From positions 51,685 to 78,275 of the forward strand of contig DFJI01000022.1 in the NCBI GenBank assembly GCA_002372235.1: a stretch of 26,591 nucleotides of DNA, in the 5' to 3' direction. Under the pieces are notes generated by a model. It saw only the letters and a list, made by a program, of their open reading frames with translations, had not been told where the DNA came from and did no database searches. Positions 23,524-26,591 of this stretch are shown one piece after another. How positions within the stretch are numbered: position 1 is the first letter of the stretch; each line of letters starts with the position of its first letter. The DNA comes from Prevotella sp. UBA3675 (lineage in GTDB: Bacteria > Bacteroidota > Bacteroidia > Bacteroidales > Bacteroidaceae). The position numbers were made by a program, and so were the translations under genes.

Positions 23524-23555
23524 TTTGCTTGTTTCAGGGAAAAGCACTACATTTG
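23524..23555 (+). promoter_or_regulatory. promoter of frr
   Basis: TTTG (23524-23527), a 20-bp spacer and TACATTTG (23548-23555) match the Bacteroidetes -33/-7 consensus. Transcription would begin near 23562, about 23 nt before the frr ATG. Confidence 0.8.
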
Positions 23556-23584
23556 TAATCAAAATTCTAAAAACTTGAATAATT

Positions 23585-24145
23585 ATGATAGACGTTAAGG
23601 AAACGCTGCAGAAAGCAGAAGAGAGAATGGAGATGGCCGCCATGTTCTTAGAGGAGGAACTGAACCGCGTGCGTGCCGGTCGCGCCAACGTGGCTATTCT
23701 CGACGGTGTGAGAGTGGAGTCATACGGAAGCCGTGTGCCCCTGAACCAGGTGGCCAACGTGAGTTGCCCCGATGCCCGTACCATCGCCATCAAGCCGTGG
23801 GACCGCAAGCAGATTCGCGACATTGAGAAGGCCATCATGGATAGCGACGTAGGCATCACGCCCGAGAACAACGGCGAGGTGATTCGCCTCATCATTCCGC
23901 AGCCCACTGAGGAGCGCCGTCGTGACCTGGTGAAGCAGTGCAACAAGATAGCTGAGAAGGCCAAGGTGGAGGTGCGCAACGTGCGTGCCGACGTGAAGGA
24001 CAAACTGAAGAAGGCCATCAAGGACGGACTGAGCGAGGACAATGAGAAGGATGCCGAGCTGGAGCTGCAGAAGGCTCACGATAAATACATCAAGAAGCTC
24101 GACGCGCTCATGGAGGCCAAGAACAAGGAAATTATGACGGTATAG
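23585..24145 (+). CDS. frr: Ribosome recycling factor
   Basis: 186 residues, the standard length. With EF-G it splits post-termination ribosomes. It has the three-helix-bundle core with LNRVRAGRANVAILDGV, an inserted beta domain (SYGSRVPLNQVANVSCPDAR, then IAIKPWDR), IEKAIMDSDVGITPENNGEV, and the conserved LIIPQPTEERRRDLVKQCNK segment near residues 103-122. The start ATG is set by the promoter and the typical beginning (MIDVKETLQKAEERM). rsgA follows on the same strand after about 40 nt; both act on ribosomes, so an operon makes sense. Confidence 0.97.
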   Translation: MIDVKETLQKAEERMEMAAMFLEEELNRVRAGRANVAILDGVRVESYGSRVPLNQVANVSCPDARTIAIKPWDRKQIRDIEKAIMDSDVGITPENNGEVIRLIIPQPTEERRRDLVKQCNKIAEKAKVEVRNVRADVKDKLKKAIKDGLSEDNEKDAELELQKAHDKYIKKLDALMEAKNKEIMTV

Positions 24146-24156
24146 GCACTGACGTC

Positions 24157-24184
24157 GTTCAACGTTCAATGTTCAACGTTCAAC
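24157..24184 (+). repeat. heptamer tandem repeat, frr-rsgA junction
   Basis: Four consecutive 7-bp units GTTCAAC, GTTCAAT, GTTCAAC, GTTCAAC end two bases before the rsgA ATG at 24187. They occupy the position where a ribosome-binding site would be expected. A copy-number change would alter the leader length by 7 nt. Confidence 0.75.
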
Positions 24185-24186
24185 GT

Positions 24187-25194
24187 ATGAAAGCACTCGT
24201 CGTGAAAAATACAGGAAGCTGGTACACCGTCTGCACGGACGATGGCCAGCTTCTTGAGTGTAAGGTGAAGGGCAACTTCCGCCTGAAGGGCATACGCTCA
24301 ACCAATCCTGTGGCAGTGGGCGACAGGGTGGAGATAACCCCTCCTCAGTCCCCCCGAGGAGGGAAGGGAGAGGAGCAGTTCGGCTGGATAACCGGCATCG
24401 AGGACCGCCGAAACTACATCATCCGCAAGTCGCAGAATCTCTCGAAGCAGAGCCACATCCTCGCGGCCAATGTGGATCAGGCCTTCCTCGTGGTGACGGT
24501 TGACCGTCCGCAGACCTCCACTACGTTCATCGACCGCTTCCTGGCCTCGGCTGAAGCCTATCGCGTGCCTGTGTACCTTATATTTAATAAGACCGACCAG
24601 CTCGACGAGGACATGCTCCACTATCAGGAGACGATGGTCCGGCTCTACGAGACCGTTGGCTACGAGTGCCGCCAGATTTCGGCAGCTACGGGCGCAGGCG
24701 TTGAGGAGCTGCGCAACCTGTTGCAGGGCAAGGTGACGCTGCTCAGCGGCAATAGCGGTGTGGGCAAATCGACACTCATCAACCGGCTCGTGCCGGGGGC
24801 GAACTTGCGCACAGCCGAGATTAGCGATGCCCACAATACGGGCATGCACACCACCACGTTCTCAGAGATGATACCCCTCCCCAACCTCTCCCCAGGGGAT
24901 AGCAATCCTGTTGACTCTCCTCTCCCCGGGCGGGCAACTGGCTACTTGATTGACACGCCGGGCATCAAGGGCTTCGGCACGTTCGACATGGAGCCAGAGG
25001 AGCTGACCAGCTATTTCAAGGAAATCTTCCACTTTTCCAAGGAGTGCCGCTTCTCAAACTGCACCCACACCCACGAACCGGGCTGCGCCGTGCTGAAGGC
25101 ACTCGAGGAACACTATATTGCTGCCAGTCGCTACCAAAGCTATCTCTCCATGCTCGACGACAAGGAGGAGGGGAAATATCGTGAGGCTTATTAA
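24187..25194 (+). CDS. rsgA: Ribosome small-subunit GTPase RsgA (with two palindrome-derived insertions)
   Basis: 335 residues, circularly permuted GTPase that checks late 30S maturation. An N-terminal OB fold (1-100) is followed by G4 NKTD (134-137), G5-like SAATGAG (165-171), G1 GNSGVGKST (188-196), switch GMHTTT (219-224) and G3 DTPG (256-259). A C-terminal zinc knuckle follows with Cys287, Cys292, His294 and Cys300. Two proline/glycine-rich stretches, residues 51-64 and about 229-250, are not part of the family core and are encoded by GC-rich palindromic DNA; they sit in loops, so function may be kept. Start ATG 24187 gives MKALVVKNTGSWY, usual for the phylum; an in-frame ATG at 24169 lies inside the heptamer repeat and would be shifted out of frame by any copy change. 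Confidence 0.94.
   Translation: MKALVVKNTGSWYTVCTDDGQLLECKVKGNFRLKGIRSTNPVAVGDRVEITPPQSPRGGKGEEQFGWITGIEDRRNYIIRKSQNLSKQSHILAANVDQAFLVVTVDRPQTSTTFIDRFLASAEAYRVPVYLIFNKTDQLDEDMLHYQETMVRLYETVGYECRQISAATGAGVEELRNLLQGKVTLLSGNSGVGKSTLINRLVPGANLRTAEISDAHNTGMHTTTFSEMIPLPNLSPGDSNPVDSPLPGRATGYLIDTPGIKGFGTFDMEPEELTSYFKEIFHFSKECRFSNCTHTHEPGCAVLKALEEHYIAASRYQSYLSMLDDKEEGKYREAY
24339..24363. repeat. GC-rich palindrome inserted in frame in rsgA (site 1)
   Basis: CCCTCCTC (24339-24346) pairs with GAGGAGGG (24356-24363) across a 9-nt loop rich in C. It encodes the PPQSPRGGKG stretch of the OB-fold domain, in a place where relatives have a short loop. It resembles GC-rich palindromic repeats scattered in Bacteroidetes genomes. 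Confidence 0.6.
24874..24930. repeat. GC-rich repeat segment inserted in frame in rsgA (site 2)
   Basis: The sequence contains CCCCTCCCC, CTCTCCCC, the small palindrome TCCCCAGGGGA (24889-24899), and CTCTCCCCGGGCGGG. It encodes PLPNLSPGDSNPVDSPLPGR between the switch region and the DTPG motif. Its style matches site 1, suggesting the same kind of repeat at a more decayed stage. Confidence 0.55.
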
Positions 25195-25239
25195 TTAATT
25201 CTATGAAATGAACAACCATAACTAACTATTTTTAATGAC

Positions 25240-26591
25240 ATGAAAAAACGAATGACTTTGGGAGCTCTGCTGCTGGCTTCGGCCTTGGGGCTCTCAGCAC
25301 AAAAAGCCATGACACCGCCCAAAGGCGGAAAAGCGATTAGTGACGAACTTATAGGCATCTTCTTCGAGGACATCAGCAGCTCGGCTGACGGTGGCCTTTA
25401 TGCCGAGTTGGTGCAGAACGGTTCGTTCGAATATAGTCCCACCGAGCACGACGGGTGGGGACCTGGTACCAGCTGGCGACAGCTCAGGCCCGGCCATTCG
25501 CTCGGCATGCTCGAGGTGCGCATGGACCAGCCCCTCCATCCGAACAATCCTACCTACATGCGGCTGCACGTGGAGCGCGTGAAGGAGTATTATGACTATA
25601 AGGGATGGAAAGGCTACGGACTGCAGAACGACGGATTCGACGGCTTCTCGGTGAAAGCAGGAAGCAAGTATGACTTCAGCGTGTTCCTTCGCAACGTGGC
25701 GGGTAACGCCAAGACGGTGCGCGTGGCACTGGTGGAACCTCAGCGCAATGCCGACCCGAAGCTGCTGGGCGAGGCCGTCATCAACGGAGTGGATGCGCAG
25801 TCATGGAAGAAGTACGAGACTGTGATCACGGCCAATGCCGACTGTAAGAAGGCCGTGCTGCAGGTGCTCGTGCTCAACGAGGGCGATATCGACATCGACA
25901 TGGTGTCGCTCATGCCGCAGGACACTTATAAAGGCCACGGGCTGCGCCGCGATCTGGCCGAGGCACTGGAGGGACTGCATCCCAAGTTCATGCGATTCCC
26001 CGGTGGATGCGTCGTTCACGGTGGTGGCGACGGCTTCTGGAACACCTATCGCTGGAAGAACACGGTGGGACCGAAGGAACAGCGCCAGGCCCTGAAGAAC
26101 ACGTGGGGCTATCATCAGTCGATGGGGTTGGGCTACTTCGAGTATTTCCAGCTGTGTGAAGACCTGAACATGCAGCCACTGCCCATCCTGCCGTGCGGAG
26201 TGAGCTGTCAGGGTGCCGGCGGCGGATGGGGCATGATGCATCAGGCACAGGACGTGGTGCCCATGAGCGAGATGGACGAATGGGTGCAGGATGCGCTCGA
26301 CCTCATAGAGTGGGCCAACGGCGATGCCTCGACCAAGTGGGGCAGTGTGCGCGCTGCTGCCGGACATCCGGCTCCGTTCAACCTCAAGTATCTCGGAATA
26401 GGCAACGAAGAGCGCATCTCGCCAGAATTTGTTGAGCGCTTCAAGTATATGTATAAGAAGATCACCGAGGCACATCCCGAGATCGTCATCGTGGGTACGG
26501 CCGGTCCTGGTTCACATCCCGGCAACTCCGATTTCGAGAACGGATGGAAGCTGGCCGAGGAGATAGGGCTGCCCATCCTGGACGAGCACTA
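25240..26591 (+). CDS. GH51 alpha-L-arabinofuranosidase (partial, 3' end beyond window)
   Basis: The frame stays open for 450 codons to the window edge. A signal peptide (MKKRMTLGALLLASALGLSA, cut before or near QK) is followed by the family start: GIFFEDISSSADGGLYAELV and NGSFEY. Residues about 110-220 form a carbohydrate-binding-like beta domain; the catalytic barrel begins near FMRFPGGCV. The acid/base motif is GIGNEE (Glu390), and the nucleophile motif DEHY appears in the last codons (Glu449). It should remove alpha-L-arabinofuranose side chains from arabinan or arabinoxylan in the periplasm. There is no lipobox Cys. The 45-nt gap from rsgA shows no TAnnTTTG promoter, so the control is unclear. 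No SusC/D genes are within view; a polysaccharide locus could continue to the right. Confidence 0.92.
   Translation, partial: MKKRMTLGALLLASALGLSAQKAMTPPKGGKAISDELIGIFFEDISSSADGGLYAELVQNGSFEYSPTEHDGWGPGTSWRQLRPGHSLGMLEVRMDQPLHPNNPTYMRLHVERVKEYYDYKGWKGYGLQNDGFDGFSVKAGSKYDFSVFLRNVAGNAKTVRVALVEPQRNADPKLLGEAVINGVDAQSWKKYETVITANADCKKAVLQVLVLNEGDIDIDMVSLMPQDTYKGHGLRRDLAEALEGLHPKFMRFPGGCVVHGGGDGFWNTYRWKNTVGPKEQRQALKNTWGYHQSMGLGYFEYFQLCEDLNMQPLPILPCGVSCQGAGGGWGMMHQAQDVVPMSEMDEWVQDALDLIEWANGDASTKWGSVRAAAGHPAPFNLKYLGIGNEERISPEFVERFKYMYKKITEAHPEIVIVGTAGPGSHPGNSDFENGWKLAEEIGLPILDEH

Overview
This window reads as chromosomal DNA from a member of the Bacteroidales, most likely a Prevotella-type genus. Four things point there. 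Several genes have the Bacteroidetes -7 promoter element TAnnTTTG, in the best cases with a TTTG -33 element 19-20 bp upstream. There is an exported protein with a T9SS-type C-terminal sorting tail, a prolyl tripeptidyl peptidase matching the Porphyromonas gingivalis enzyme, and a DUF2723 membrane protein of the Bacteroidetes type. Most genes are GC-rich; intergenic regions and one large surface-protein gene are clearly AT-rich.

Layout. 18-407: decayed remnant of an IS1380-family transposase. 629-2809 (+): PIF1/RecD-like helicase with a C-terminal helix-turn-helix. 2800-3252: no gene, but a 22-bp-phased degenerate repeat array followed by a 168-bp palindromic element. 3299-6686 (-): a 1063-residue secreted surface protein and a 54-residue small protein just downstream. 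6950-10988 (-): DUF2723 glycosyltransferase-like membrane protein followed by a NodB-type polysaccharide deacetylase. 11116-17519 (-): a compact five-gene operon rlmL - ptpA - purD - membrane protein - YqaA/VTT protein, with overlapping or abutting genes. 17685-18944 (+): sensor histidine kinase, divergent from rlmL. 18993-21521 (-): clpB. 22003-22792 (-): MntA/HepT (MNT-HEPN) toxin-antitoxin pair. 22793-23584: long intergenic region with a second 22-bp-phased array. 23585-25194 (+): frr and rsgA, two ribosome-recycling/assembly genes. 25240-end (+): GH51 alpha-L-arabinofuranosidase, cut by the window edge just after its nucleophile motif.

How the genes relate. Most are housekeeping: purine synthesis, rRNA modification, ribosome recycling and maturation, protein disaggregation. 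The accessory layer is the surface protein with its small partner, the TA module, the histidine kinase, and the glycan/peptide functions (arabinofuranosidase, PtpA, deacetylase, DUF2723).

The least explained signals are non-coding or repeat-derived. Two intergenic regions about 20 kb apart carry arrays with the same 22-bp period and the same core (TGTGNTTTAGGATA). Two heptamer tandem repeats sit at operon junctions. GC-rich palindromic segments are inserted in frame into rsgA. ClpB appears about 20 residues short at one place in its second ATPase domain. I do not see a clear new multi-gene defence or biosynthetic system; the 22-bp-phased arrays and the small surface-linked protein are the best candidates for something undescribed.
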